Assembly: GCA_900317055.1 (NCBI GenBank)
Contig: ONFF01000024.1
Coordinates: 1 to 57,164 of the forward strand
Length of the DNA stretch: 57,164 nucleotides
Source of the DNA: an uncultured Bacteroidales bacterium
Lineage (GTDB): Bacteria; Bacteroidota; Bacteroidia; Bacteroidales; F082
Reading direction: 5' to 3'
In this document: positions 48,936 through 57,164 of the stretch, in pieces
Layout of the letters: each line of letters opens with the position of its first letter
Position numbering within the stretch: the stretch's first letter is position 1
Notes under the pieces: generated by a model
Told to the model about the DNA's origin: nothing
Database searches by the model: none
What the model saw: only the letters and a program-made list of their open reading frames with translations
Translations under genes and position numbers: made by a program

Positions 48936-49922
48936 TTATCCTCCGTATGTACCACAAGGCTTGAATTGGACAGGCTTGTCCATTCCATTGTTGCAGAAGT
49001 CAAGGCCCTCAATCGGGGTCACCATGCAACCCTGGTTGCCAAAATCAACATAGCGCATTTCAAAAACACCTTGGTTTTCCACATCTGTAGTGATGATGCC
49101 CTCGCCTGTGTACTCCATGCGAGTAGTCAGTTCGTAGCCAAAGGTAAAGACCATCTCATCCCAATCCTCATCGATGAGCCAAAAATGGCCTGTCTGTTCC
49201 TCCAACTTTTCGCTGAGGTAATAACCCATGACATAGCGCATCTTCCAGTCGTCAGTGAAAAACAGTTGGTAAACCACATCAGCTTGTTGACCATGGTCGA
49301 CATGTTCAATATCGTGTTCCAAAGAATACAGCGGAACCTCGTGCCGACCACCTTGTGCATCAATGCCATAGATGGTAGTGTATTCATAAAAAGTATTGCC
49401 TTCATCGTCTTTCCAAGGGCCTCCCGGGCCGTCTTTGAATTCCACGATAGACTCCATAGGCACCTCCGTCACTTCAATATCACCAGTGGCAATGGTGTTC
49501 CAAAGGCTCAGCATCTGCACCTTATCCTGATCTGTCAAGACACAAAGAATAGGATTGAAGTCCTGCCCGATGTCAGCGATGATAAAGTCCTTTGGCGCGC
49601 CTTGCAGACCTTCCACCTGAATGGGATAGTCTGGCAAGCGGTAGGAATCCTCGTCAACGACACCAAGCGGCAGGATTTCGTCTTCCATAAAAGTCAGCCA
49701 CAATTTGCCATCTTTGATTTCACCAATGATAACGGGTTGGTCTTCATCTATGGCATAATAATTTTTTGTCAATTCAAGTGCCTCTGTCGCTTTCGCAATG
49801 CTGTTTTTAACCGAATTGGCAACAGATTGTTTGTTAGTCTTTTCCTTCTTTCCCAACAAACCGCCGCAAGCCGTAGTCAGAACAAGAAGACCCAACGATA
49901 AGACAAGGTAAATGCGTTTCAT
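48936..49922 (-). CDS. Lipoprotein, unknown function
   Basis: A 328-residue protein with signal MKRIYLVLSLGLLVLTTAC (Cys19) and then GGLLGKKEKTNKQ. The mature part is beta-rich (LWLTFMEDEILPLGVVDED; VFEMRYVDFGNQGCMVTP) with no catalytic motif. The gene lies upstream of the 48290 gene and is divergent from the ABC ATPase gene at 50016. Confidence 0.75.
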   Translation of the reverse strand: MKRIYLVLSLGLLVLTTACGGLLGKKEKTNKQSVANSVKNSIAKATEALELTKNYYAIDEDQPVIIGEIKDGKLWLTFMEDEILPLGVVDEDSYRLPDYPIQVEGLQGAPKDFIIADIGQDFNPILCVLTDQDKVQMLSLWNTIATGDIEVTEVPMESIVEFKDGPGGPWKDDEGNTFYEYTTIYGIDAQGGRHEVPLYSLEHDIEHVDHGQQADVVYQLFFTDDWKMRYVMGYYLSEKLEEQTGHFWLIDEDWDEMVFTFGYELTTRMEYTGEGIITTDVENQGVFEMRYVDFGNQGCMVTPIEGLDFCNNGMDKPVQFKPCGTYGG

Positions 49923-49991
49923 AAGCTAGCTTTTATTGATGATTGATTTTACAAAAGTAGTAAAAAACCAATAAACCATTGAAAAAAGCAC

Positions 49992-49999
49992 TATTTTTG
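49992..49999 (+). promoter_or_regulatory. -7 element for the fused ABC ATPase gene
   Basis: TATTTTTG, 16 bases before the ATG at 50016. Confidence 0.5.
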
Positions 50000-50015
50000 C
50001 CCTAAAATTCACCTG

Positions 50016-51746
50016 ATGTCCTCAGCCCTATTATCCATCCGCAACCTCAAAGTCTCCTTCAAGCACGAAAACCAATGGGTCGAAGCCGTGCATGGCATCG
50101 ATTTGGATGTGTTTGCAGGCAAGACATTGGGATTAGTAGGCGAGTCGGGCTCGGGCAAGTCGGTGAGTTCCTTGGCGGTGATGCGCTTGCTCAACGAGAA
50201 AACGAGCCGCATCGAGGCCGACAGCATCCAAATCGAGGGCGAGGAAATCAAAGGCTTTAGCGAGAGCCAAATGGCCGAAGTGCGTGGCAAGCGCATCGCC
50301 ATGATTTTCCAAGAACCCATGACCTCACTCAATCCCGTCTACAAATGCGGCTATCAAGTGACAGAGATGATACTCCAACACGAAACTGTTAGCAAGGCCG
50401 AAGCCAAAAAACGGGTCATTGAGCTGTTCAAGCAGGTGATGCTACCTCGACCTGAAGCCATCTACGACAGCTATCCTCATGAGCTTTCTGGTGGACAGAA
50501 ACAGCGCGTGATGATTGCCATGGCCATTGCCTGCCATCCCAAGTTACTCATCGCCGACGAGCCCACCACGGCCCTTGATGTGACTGTTCAAAAAGAAATC
50601 CTGAAACTTTTGCGTCGGCTGCAAGCCGAAACGGGTATGGGCATGATCTTCATCACCCATGACTTAGGTGTGGTGTCTGAAATTGCCGACGATGTGGCGG
50701 TGATGCATAATGGAGAAATCATGGAACGGGGCACAGTGCAAGACATTCTTACCCATCCACAGCATCCTTATACGCAAGGGCTTTTGGCTTGCCGTCCGCC
50801 CATGAATGTGCGCCTCAAGCGTTTGCCCATCGTCAAGGAGTTTCTTGATGGACAATGGCAAGGTGGCAAGGAGCAAATCCTGCACGACCTGCAGATCACT
50901 ACTGAGGAACGGCAGTCGCATCTCCAGCAACTCTACAGCAAAGAGCCACTATTACGAGTGGAAGGCCTAAAGACATGGTATCCGCTCCGAAAAGGCGTGT
51001 TTGGCCGTGTTTACGACCATGTGAAGGCCGTTGACGATGTGAGTCTTGTAGTTTATGAGGGTGAAACCCTCGGACTCGTGGGTGAGTCGGGCTGTGGCAA
51101 GACCACATTGGGGCGCAGCATCCTGCGCCTCGCCGAGCCCACAGGCGGCAAGGTGTGGTTCAACGGCATCGAGGTGACCGCGCTAGAAGGTCAAGCCTTG
51201 CGCGACTTCCGCAAGCAGGCGCAGATTGTATTCCAAGACCCCTACTCTTCCCTCAACCCGCGCATTACCATTGGCGAGGCTATCATAGAACCTATGCTTG
51301 TGCATGGCATTGAAAAAGACAAGAAGAAAAGCCGAGGCTTGGCATGTGACTTATTGGAACAAGTGGGGTTGCAAGCCTCGCATTATGATCGCTATCCGCA
51401 CGAGTTTTCAGGCGGTCAGAGGCAGCGCATCTGCATCGCCCGTGCCCTTGCGGTTAACCCACATTTGGTTATCTGCGACGAATCCGTGTCAGCTTTGGAT
51501 GTATCGGTGCAAGCACAAGTCTTGAACCTGCTGAACCGACTGAAGGAAGAATGTCACCTCACTTACATTTTCATTTCTCATGACTTGAGTGTGGTGCGTT
51601 TCATGAGCGACCGCGTGGTGGTGATGTACAATGGAAAGCCCGTTGAAATGAACGACGCCGACGAATTATTTGAACATCCCCAAAACGATTACACGAAGAA
51701 ATTAATTGAAGCTTTGCCGGGAAGAGGAAAAACAAAAATAGGCTGA
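50016..51746 (+). CDS. Fused oligopeptide/dipeptide ABC ATPase (DppD-DppF type)
   Basis: A 576-residue protein with two ATPase domains. Domain 1 (about 1-260): Walker A GESGSGKS, signature LSGGQKQRV, Walker [13 protein letters not shown], switch His in FITHDLGVV. Domain 2 (about 300-570): Walker [10 protein letters not shown], signature FSGGQRQR, Walker [13 protein letters not shown], His in FISHDLSVV. The two halves match OppD/DppD and OppF/DppF. The probable permease partner is at 40616, about 8 kb away. The stop codon is within the terminator stem downstream. Confidence 0.93.
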   Translation: MSSALLSIRNLKVSFKHENQWVEAVHGIDLDVFAGKTLGLVGESGSGKSVSSLAVMRLLNEKTSRIEADSIQIEGEEIKGFSESQMAEVRGKRIAMIFQEPMTSLNPVYKCGYQVTEMILQHETVSKAEAKKRVIELFKQVMLPRPEAIYDSYPHELSGGQKQRVMIAMAIACHPKLLIADEPTTALDVTVQKEILKLLRRLQAETGMGMIFITHDLGVVSEIADDVAVMHNGEIMERGTVQDILTHPQHPYTQGLLACRPPMNVRLKRLPIVKEFLDGQWQGGKEQILHDLQITTEERQSHLQQLYSKEPLLRVEGLKTWYPLRKGVFGRVYDHVKAVDDVSLVVYEGETLGLVGESGCGKTTLGRSILRLAEPTGGKVWFNGIEVTALEGQALRDFRKQAQIVFQDPYSSLNPRITIGEAIIEPMLVHGIEKDKKKSRGLACDLLEQVGLQASHYDRYPHEFSGGQRQRICIARALAVNPHLVICDESVSALDVSVQAQVLNLLNRLKEECHLTYIFISHDLSVVRFMSDRVVVMYNGKPVEMNDADELFEHPQNDYTKKLIEALPGRGKTKIG

Positions 51747-51770
51747 CGATATTCATCAGCCTATTTTATT
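51734..51770. terminator. Terminator overlapping the ABC ATPase stop codon
   Basis: A 12-bp stem AAAATAGGCTGA and TCAGCCTATTTT with a nine-base loop. The stop codon TGA (51744-51746) is part of the stem. The A- and T-runs on both sides let it serve the convergent gene at 51792 as well. Confidence 0.8.
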
Positions 51771-51791
51771 CAACAAAAATACTGTTTTTGC

Positions 51792-52061
51792 TTATTCTTC
51801 GCGGCGTTTTTTGCCTACCATGTAGGCTGCACCGAGGCCGAGCAATACGGCGATGCCACTACCGAGCGGTGCATTCTGGTTACCATTCAGGTTGTGATCT
51901 GATGGGAGACCAGGCGTGAAGACGCCGCCTTCGCGGTCACCATAGACACCATAGGTGGGCTCGGAAGCGCCGCGTTGGAACAGACCGCCGTCGTTAGTGT
52001 TAGCAAATGTCGTCAGGCTGAGGCCAAGGACGACTGCGATTGTCAAAACTAATTTTTTCAT
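51792..52061 (-). CDS. Small exported protein with C-terminal PLGSG-helix-KKRR tail
   Basis: An 89-residue protein. Signal MKKLVLTIAVVLGLSLTTFA, then a short mature part without large domains (NDGGLFQRGASEPTYGV; GGVFTPGLPSDHNLNG). The last 25 residues are APLGSG, a hydrophobic helix IAVLLGLGAAYMV and the basic end GKKRREE. A short motif, a helix and a basic cluster at the very end is the layout of sortase- or exosortase-type C-terminal sorting signals. I cannot say which enzyme, if any, acts on it. Confidence 0.75.
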   Translation of the reverse strand: MKKLVLTIAVVLGLSLTTFANTNDGGLFQRGASEPTYGVYGDREGGVFTPGLPSDHNLNGNQNAPLGSGIAVLLGLGAAYMVGKKRREE

Positions 52062-52119
52062 TGTTAATAATTCAGTATTAATATTTTGTTTATTCTCTCT
52101 TATTATCTGTTTCGGGCTG

Positions 52120-52127
52120 CAAAAATA
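52120..52127 (-). promoter_or_regulatory. -7 element for the small exported protein gene
   Basis: Minus strand TATTTTTG, with a leader of about 58 bases. Confidence 0.45.
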
Positions 52128-52177
52128 GTAATTTTTTCAATACGAATAAGTTTACAACGAAAAAAAATATTTATTTG

Positions 52178-52214
52178 CCGAAAAAAAAGCCAGCGACATG
52201 TGTGTCGCTGGCTT
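52178..52214 (-). terminator. Terminator after the Fn3/DUF2436 gene
   Basis: An 11-bp stem AGCCAGCGACA and TGTCGCTGGCT with loop TGTG; on the minus strand a run of T follows. It resembles the terminator at 56952-56988. Confidence 0.85.
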
Positions 52215-52237
52215 CTGAGCATTCCTTATCGGAATAG

Positions 52238-52456
52238 TTATTTTGCGCTTGGGTAGACAAGCGTTCTTTCTTCTGTAGCAGATGCGCCCGAAACATACAT
52301 GTAGCCTTTTCCAGGTTCAAGGCTGTTCAGGCCTTGTGCTCTCCAGTTGCCATTACCGTATCTGGCGTTGCCGTCCTTGCCTTTGATGATGTCGGCGTTG
52401 ACTGCAAATCCAGCGGGGATAGCTTGGGCGGGTGTCATGCTCTCGGCAAACGGGAA
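52238..52456 (-). pseudogene. Frame-shifted C-terminal tail of the 52435-56469 gene
   Basis: This frame continues FPFAESMTPAQAIPAGFAV and ends NSLEPGKGYMYVSGAS..TLVYPSAK. In related Bacteroidales surface proteins this tail follows INPA plus a short strand in one frame. Here the upstream frame runs INPADSRLPRA and stops at 52435, so a small deletion or frameshift has separated the tail. The same tail, intact as far as visible, lies at the right edge (57025-57164). Confidence 0.7.
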
Positions 52457-55400
52457 TCGGCAGGGTTGATAGGCATTTCGGCCAAGGTAATCTCACAATC
52501 CTCGGGAACCACAATTTTGTACATCTTGGCCACATCCCAGGTAAAGCTCTGGTCTCTCCAGCGGCCACCTCTGTAAGTGGAGTTGCCATTCTGTGACTTG
52601 ATGACAGTACCGGCCGGGTTAGACAAAGCGGCAACGAGGGCGTTTTGCAGATCTTCTTTCGTGATTTCGACATAGCTCGACACCCAGTTCGTGCCTGCGG
52701 TCAGCGTGATGGTCTGGGTGACAGCTTCAAGAGTGGTGAAGTTCTGGATTTCAGTCCAATCAAGTGATTCGCAGCTGGCGTTCACACCTTGGATTTGCCA
52801 TTCGTAGTAAGTCTCAGGAGTGAGGCCAGTGAGGGTATAAGGAACTTCGTTGACAGTGACTTCGGTCCAGTCAGTCATAGGACGATCGATCACCAATGCA
52901 GCACCGTCATTATCACCAAATCTCTGCATGGTGAAGTGATAAGTCACACCAGGCTCGAACACGAAGTCATCTTCGGCACCACCCACTTCGCCAGCATCAG
53001 CGGCAATATAGAATCTGTCACCAGGAGTTGGGTTGAAAATGGCATAGTCATAAGTGCCAGCAGGGATCTGAAGCGTTACGCTACCGGTGACCACAACATT
53101 AGTGGTACTCAAAGAGCCGTCGGCTTCTGTAGGAATCTTGTATTCGAACTCATTATAATATTCTTCCGGAAGATCTCCACTACTGTATTGCTCACCATCC
53201 AAAAGGATATAGTGATTAGCATTCCACAGTACGCCATAAGCACTTGCATCGGCATCGAGCAGCATCTGATAGCCTGATCCATCTTCCCATACATCGTTTG
53301 CTTCAAGGATGATGGTGGCAGGAGCAGTCGGATCAGCTTCTTCAGCATGTCTGTATCTCAAAATATAGCTCTCTTGGTAGCCAACCCAACTGAGGGTAGC
53401 TGAGGTAGCCTTAGCTTCTGCATTAAAGGTGTTCGGCATGTCGCAGGCCGAAGGCGTGGTGAACACAGCCCAAGTCCAGCCGCTTTCACCATCTTCACCG
53501 CAATTGCTTTGCACTCTGACAGCATAGGTTGTTTCGGGTTCAAGGCCGGTGATGGTATAGGATGCCTCGTTGCTTGTGGCAGAGTTCCAATCCCATGCAG
53601 TAGCATCAAAGCCCTCGACATAGCCGCGGATCATCCAGCCGTAGGCAGCCAGATTGGCATTGTCATCGGCCATGTTGGTCCAAACGCCGTCGGAGTTGTT
53701 GTCCCACCACTGGTTGTTGCGTTCGGTGCTTTGGCAAGCAAGCATGACGTAGGTGCCTTCCACCTCCAAGGTAATCCACAGGTTTTGTGTAGGATTGATG
53801 GTGATAGGCGTCGACAACGTGATTTCATGCATTCCGGTTTCGCCTGAGGGAACCACGGTTTCGGTGCCGAGGAGCGTTTCGGGTTGGTCGGCGCCAGCGT
53901 AAATCTTAATCGTGTAAGATTCACATGTGTAGTAAGTTGAGCTCTCTTGAACGGCAACCTTGGTGAGGGTGTTATTGCCTTCGAGCATGGCGGCGGGATA
54001 CATCACACCCCACTTGCGGACGCCAGAAGTGGTACTACCAATACTTGTATATTGGGTGCCATTGTCGTATTGCAGCCAGAGGCCGTCACGTGTGGCGGGA
54101 GCTTCAGCCCATTGAATGGTGTAGCCTTCGCCAGATCCAGTCCAAGTCACATCGGCGGTAGTAGGATAGGGTTCGACGCTCAGGTCGTAAGGATTCGGGC
54201 AGGCCACATCGGTAGTCCAGTAAATCACATCACTCGGTTTGTCCACTTCGCACACAGGAGTCACCTGGGCAGCGTAAGCGGTTTCAGGAGTGAGGCCGGT
54301 GAGGGTGTAAGGATTGGTGTTGACAGTGATTTCGGTAATCTCCTCGTCATTTTCTGACAAGTAAGCAATGACCCATTCTGTGGCAGGACCATTCTCAGTC
54401 CAGCTCAGTTTCACGCTGTGGTTGCCGATTTCAGAAGCGACAAAGTCAGAAGGCTTGCGGCAGTCGGTCTCGGTGCAGTCGATGGTGTAAGCGAGGGCCA
54501 ACTCCATGTTGTCTTGAGCAACAATGTCGCCGTTGATGTCGGTGATGGTGTAGGAGCACTCGCTGTCATAGTTACCTGCTACCCAAGCGATGGCAAGCTC
54601 TTGGCCGTTGCAGAAATTGAGGGTGATGGTCTGGGTCTCCGCACCAGTTGTACCGTCAAGGTTCTCGTTGGCGACAGTGGCCAGAAGGTCGCCCAATTCT
54701 TCGCCGGTGTAGTCGTAAATCTGAATGGAAGCTCCGTTCCAGCCGTCGCCATAGCTGTCGGTGACGACGAAGGTGAGGGCGCATTGGTCTTCGGGCATGC
54801 AGTTGTCAGTGGTGAAGCTGACAGGGCCAGCCCACTCGGAGGTGGCGTCGCCGCAGTTGGCCTGCACTTCCACTTCGTAAGTGGTGGCGAGCTCAAGGCC
54901 AGTCAAAGTATAAGGATTGGTGATGGTACCATTGATTTCGGTGCCGTTCACACGCATGTTCCAAGCGGTGGCATCGCTGGTCCAGCTGATGGTGGCTTCA
55001 GTGCCGCCTTGGTAGTCGACAGCAAGAGCTGTGGGTTTCGGGCACGCTGGCGGTTCGCCAACAACGAGGCGGACGCGGTTTTTCACATTCAACACTGCGC
55101 CAGTGCCAGGAGCAGCGAGGTCGTAAGGAGAACCATCACGATAGAAGTAAATGGCTTGGCTTGTGGCATCAAAGACATAGAAGTTGATGCTGCTAACATA
55201 GCTGCCCGTCATGTCCCTAACGATAAGGGCGACATTGCTATGGCCATCATAGATGAACGGGTTGTCGAACTCGATGGTGTTCCATGAGTTTGCAGCAAAA
55301 GTCACGCTGCCGTTATAGACGAGGTTGCTTGCAGTGGCAGCAATCCAATCGGTGCCGTCAGTGAAGGTTTCCTTTTCGGTGCTCACCATATAGAATTCCA

Positions 55401-56469
55401 AGGTACGGGTAGCCGTGCCAACGCTATAGATGTCAACGCTCAAGATGGCGCCGGCTTGGCCAATCTCTTCGGCGGTGTAAATCTGCTCCGTCAAGGAATA
55501 GTTGTAATAGTTAGTAGTGGGCAAATAGGTGTGTGTGGCTGTGCCTTCACCAATGCAAATCTTGCCATCGGGGCAAACTTCCTTAGTGGTGAAGTTGGCG
55601 GTTCTGTAGCCGCTTTCGAGGCCAGCGTCGCAAACGGCCTTCACTCTGGTGTTGTAAGCGGTCATGGGTTCAAGATCGCTCAGCGTGTAGGTGTTGGCGG
55701 TGAGGCCATCAACAACTCTCCACTCGCTGTCTGCAGCCTTCTTGTACTCGAAGGTGTAGTTGCCCACATTGCTTTCCCAAGTGCAGGTGGCACCGTAACC
55801 AGTGATGTCGCTAACCACAAGGCTTTCGGGTCTGTCGCAGGTGGGGCCGCTACCAGCGGTGATGTCGATTTCGATGACATTTCTCTGGGCAAGTAATCCA
55901 GTAGCCGAAATACTGCTCATGTTGGTAGGATCGTAGTCATTGCTGTCACGACGGGCATAGATGGATCTTGTGACATTGTCGGTTGCTGTGAACACCTTTC
56001 CGTTCAAGCCGCCCTTCCATTGGCCGCAGTTGTTGTCGAAGGCAATCAGCAGGTTGCCCGTGCCACTGTAGGCGAACGGAGTAGCGAGCGTGAAGGTGTA
56101 GGCTTCAGCTGTGGTGTTGTGGACAGTCACCGAGCCAGAATACACGATGTCGCCTGAGGTCACGGACACCCAATCGGAGGTGCTTGCGAAACTCTCCTTG
56201 TCGGTCTCTACCATGTAGATGTCGAAAGGCATTGTGTAGAGGTCAGCAGCACCATACATCCAAATGGTGATGGCGTTGATGGTCCCTGCAGTTCCTATCT
56301 CCTCGGCAGTGTAGATCTGCTGAGTGTAGGAATACTCGTACAGTGAGTTCATCGGGAGATAGGTGTTGTCTCCGGCAGTCTCCAAATCTCCGATGGTCAC
56401 TTGCGCTCTCGCTACGCCAAAGAAGGCGAAGCAGAGCAACATCAATGAAAGTAGTCTCTTACTTTTCAT
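52435..56469 (-). CDS. Giant Fn3-repeat adhesin-like protein with DUF2436 domain
   Basis: A 1344-residue exported protein with signal MKSKRLLSLMLLCFAFFGVARA. It has several Fn3 modules, each starting like CPxPxxLxV and ending YxxxVxxxC or similar. Two tandem blocks that open with TYLP and contain QIYTAEEIG lie near residues 35 and 315. A module with TDSYGDGWNGASIQIYD lies near residue 555. About residues 1059-1197 match DUF2436, the domain of Porphyromonas gingipain/hemagglutinin adhesins (GSGYQMLLDADASAYG; IPAGTYDYAIFNPTPGDRFY; FTMQRFGDNDGA). A terminal segment (TAGTNWVSSYVEITKEDLQ) is the start of a Bacteroidales C-terminal module whose end is frameshifted away. There is no T9SS type A motif. 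It is probably a surface adhesin. Confidence 0.85.
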   Translation of the reverse strand: MKSKRLLSLMLLCFAFFGVARAQVTIGDLETAGDNTYLPMNSLYEYSYTQQIYTAEEIGTAGTINAITIWMYGAADLYTMPFDIYMVETDKESFASTSDWVSVTSGDIVYSGSVTVHNTTAEAYTFTLATPFAYSGTGNLLIAFDNNCGQWKGGLNGKVFTATDNVTRSIYARRDSNDYDPTNMSSISATGLLAQRNVIEIDITAGSGPTCDRPESLVVSDITGYGATCTWESNVGNYTFEYKKAADSEWRVVDGLTANTYTLSDLEPMTAYNTRVKAVCDAGLESGYRTANFTTKEVCPDGKICIGEGTATHTYLPTTNYYNYSLTEQIYTAEEIGQAGAILSVDIYSVGTATRTLEFYMVSTEKETFTDGTDWIAATASNLVYNGSVTFAANSWNTIEFDNPFIYDGHSNVALIVRDMTGSYVSSINFYVFDATSQAIYFYRDGSPYDLAAPGTGAVLNVKNRVRLVVGEPPACPKPTALAVDYQGGTEATISWTSDATAWNMRVNGTEINGTITNPYTLTGLELATTYEVEVQANCGDATSEWAGPVSFTTDNCMPEDQCALTFVVTDSYGDGWNGASIQIYDYTGEELGDLLATVANENLDGTTGAETQTITLNFCNGQELAIAWVAGNYDSECSYTITDINGDIVAQDNMELALAYTIDCTETDCRKPSDFVASEIGNHSVKLSWTENGPATEWVIAYLSENDEEITEITVNTNPYTLTGLTPETAYAAQVTPVCEVDKPSDVIYWTTDVACPNPYDLSVEPYPTTADVTWTGSGEGYTIQWAEAPATRDGLWLQYDNGTQYTSIGSTTSGVRKWGVMYPAAMLEGNNTLTKVAVQESSTYYTCESYTIKIYAGADQPETLLGTETVVPSGETGMHEITLSTPITINPTQNLWITLEVEGTYVMLACQSTERNNQWWDNNSDGVWTNMADDNANLAAYGWMIRGYVEGFDATAWDWNSATSNEASYTITGLEPETTYAVRVQSNCGEDGESGWTWAVFTTPSACDMPNTFNAEAKATSATLSWVGYQESYILRYRHAEEADPTAPATIILEANDVWEDGSGYQMLLDADASAYGVLWNANHYILLDGEQYSSGDLPEEYYNEFEYKIPTEADGSLSTTNVVVTGSVTLQIPAGTYDYAIFNPTPGDRFYIAADAGEVGGAEDDFVFEPGVTYHFTMQRFGDNDGAALVIDRPMTDWTEVTVNEVPYTLTGLTPETYYEWQIQGVNASCESLDWTEIQNFTTLEAVTQTITLTAGTNWVSSYVEITKEDLQNALVAALSNPAGTVIKSQNGNSTYRGGRWRDQSFTWDVAKMYKIVVPEDCEITLAEMPINPADSRLPRA

Positions 56470-56814
56470 GTTGATTTGAATTAGGTTAATAATTGAGTTA
56501 ATTGTGTTGATTGTTAATCGTTTAATTCTGAGTGATTTGATTTTTCTGATTTTGTGCTATGTTTTTTTGTTAGTAATGATAATTTCTTTCTATTAATTTG
56601 ATATTCAATTGTTTAATAATAATTTTACATATCAGTTATGGTGCATAGTTATAGACTAAGCCAAGTGCAAAAATAGTGTTTTTTTTGATATAAAAAGGAT
56701 TAATTTGAAAAATGTTGTTTTTTTTTTGAGTGGATGGAAGGGAGGTCGGTATTAATTAAATAAGGTGATGGATTGAAGTTCCTTGCGGGGAATGGCAAGT
56801 TGACATTAATCGGC
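56470..56814. other. AT-rich leader region of the 52435-56469 gene
   Basis: About 345 bases with strong A/T bias and no gene. A -7-like TATTTTTG on the minus strand at 56668-56675 would give a leader of about 190 bases. The rest holds no repeat that I can support. Confidence 0.5.
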
Positions 56815-56950
56815 CAGCGGCGGCCTAAAACCGCATCCCAGAGGAAACAGTCTCAAGCCGCCGCGGGATGAATCAAAGGAGGTTTCCATTCCCTTGGGAA
56901 TTTCATTTTGTCGCTGATGACAAAAATGGAAGTTCACCCGTAGGGGTTCC
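56815..56950. other. Highly structured intergenic segment (candidate structured RNA)
   Basis: Several arm pairs: GCGGCGGC (56817) with GCCGCCGC (56857) and CATCCC (56834) with GGGATG (56865), interleaved so that they can form a pseudoknot. Then TTCCA (56884)/TGGAA (56927) encloses ATTCC/GGAAT and CATTTTGTC (56904)/GACAAAA (56919), a three-way junction. GGAA/TTCC arms at 56928-56950 give another hairpin that is mutually exclusive with the junction. A 61-codon ORF covers the region on the minus strand but includes a terminator, so I do not call it a gene. Confidence 0.45.
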
Positions 56951-56951
56951 A

Positions 56952-56988
56952 CAAAAAAGAAGCCAGCGGCACACATGCCGCTGGCTTC
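56952..56988 (-). terminator. Terminator after the right-edge gene
   Basis: A 12-bp stem GAAGCCAGCGGC and GCCGCTGGCTTC around ACACAT; on the minus strand it is followed by TTTTTT. It ends the gene that enters from the right edge. Confidence 0.85.
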
Positions 56989-57024
56989 CAAGCATTCCTT
57001 ATCGGAATAGTTATTCTGGAGTAG

Positions 57025-57164
57025 TTATTTTGCGCTTGGGTAGACAAGCGTTCTTTCTTCTGTAGCAGATGCGCCCGAAACGTACATGTAGCCTTTTCCA
57101 GGTTCAAGGCTGTTCAGGCCTTGTGCTCTCCAGTTGCCATTACCATATCTGGCGTTGCCGTCCT
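57025..57164 (-). CDS. C-terminal end of a second surface protein (partial)
   Basis: The frame is open from the window edge to the stop at 57025-57027. It encodes ..GNARYGNGNWRAQGLNSLEP and ends in the same GYMYVSGAS..TLVYPSAK tail as at 52238. The two stretches differ at only two of 140 bases. The 5' part is beyond the window. Confidence 0.75.
   Translation of the reverse strand, partial: DGNARYGNGNWRAQGLNSLEPGKGYMYVSGASATEERTLVYPSAK

Noticed and set aside
50016-51746. Misassembled fusion of two ABC ATPase genes
   Set aside because: Both halves are complete, the linker is in frame, and fused DppD-DppF ATPases are known in several phyla.
56806-56991. A 61-codon minus-strand ORF in the gap upstream of the giant adhesin gene
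   Set aside because: Its first codons lie in a terminator hairpin and its body is explained by palindromic structure, so I list the region as structured DNA/RNA.

Overview
The window looks like chromosomal DNA of an uncultured Bacteroidales bacterium (phylum Bacteroidota). Evidence seen directly: many secreted proteins end in a type IX secretion (T9SS) type A sorting domain (PNPxKDVLNI ... KWIKE); GldA-like, GLPGLI-family and DUF4294 genes are present; one protein carries a gingipain/hemagglutinin-type DUF2436 domain; and nearly every promoter that can be read has the Bacteroidota -7 element TAnnTTTG. I do not assign a genus.

Layout. (1) Positions 1-26.4 kb, all on the minus strand, form a dense accessory island of secreted proteins. 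At least nine T9SS-sorted proteins, one long Fn3-repeat lipoprotein and a stand-alone PepSY/FTP-like protein lie in it, mostly in one tight run (about 21.25 to 8.25 kb) with ATGA overlaps and gaps of 4-60 bases. Four paralogous one-component regulators (3117-4625, 4744-6411, 21394-22983, 25028-26410) are interleaved with them. Each has a lipoprotein signal, a periplasmic TPR-like region, one transmembrane helix, a coiled coil and a C-terminal LuxR-like HTH. (2) 26.4-29.3 kb: a GH20 hexosaminidase lipoprotein and a small membrane protein. (3) 29.3-32.3 kb: the ribosomal/translation operon rplM-rpsI-rpsB-tsf. (4) 32.6-36 kb: a GLPGLI protein coupled to a TonB-dependent-receptor-like barrel. (5) 36.2-46.9 kb: mostly housekeeping genes (gldA-like, metK, def, ruvX, tRNA-His, oligopeptide permease, tRNA-Leu, tig-clpP-clpX, DUF4294, cvpA). 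(6) 47-50 kb: an M64-type peptidase and two lipoproteins. (7) 50-51.7 kb: a fused two-domain oligopeptide ABC ATPase. (8) 51.8-57.2 kb: a small protein with a possible C-terminal membrane-sorting tail and a giant Fn3/DUF2436 adhesin-like protein whose tail is frameshifted. A near-identical copy of that tail enters from the right edge.

How it may work together. The island genes share almost identical signal-peptide DNA and near-identical C-terminal sorting DNA around unlike middle regions, so they look like a cassette-built set of surface proteins. The four regulators all have a -7 promoter element exactly five bases before the start codon, which predicts almost leaderless mRNA. Three of them are followed, right at their stop codon, by a pair of direct repeats (AAGTAYAGRTTTTT-like, 56-66 bases apart) lying upstream of the next promoter. 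I infer a membrane-sensor/operator system that controls the surface-protein cassettes; this appears to be the most novel signal in the window.

The housekeeping half carries a different kind of repeat: intergenic hairpins built from short iterated words (GAATGCT, CAGTTAT, GGCTATG and so on) that differ in word from gap to gap but share one architecture. Two kinds of dispersed palindrome have also entered coding sequences in frame.
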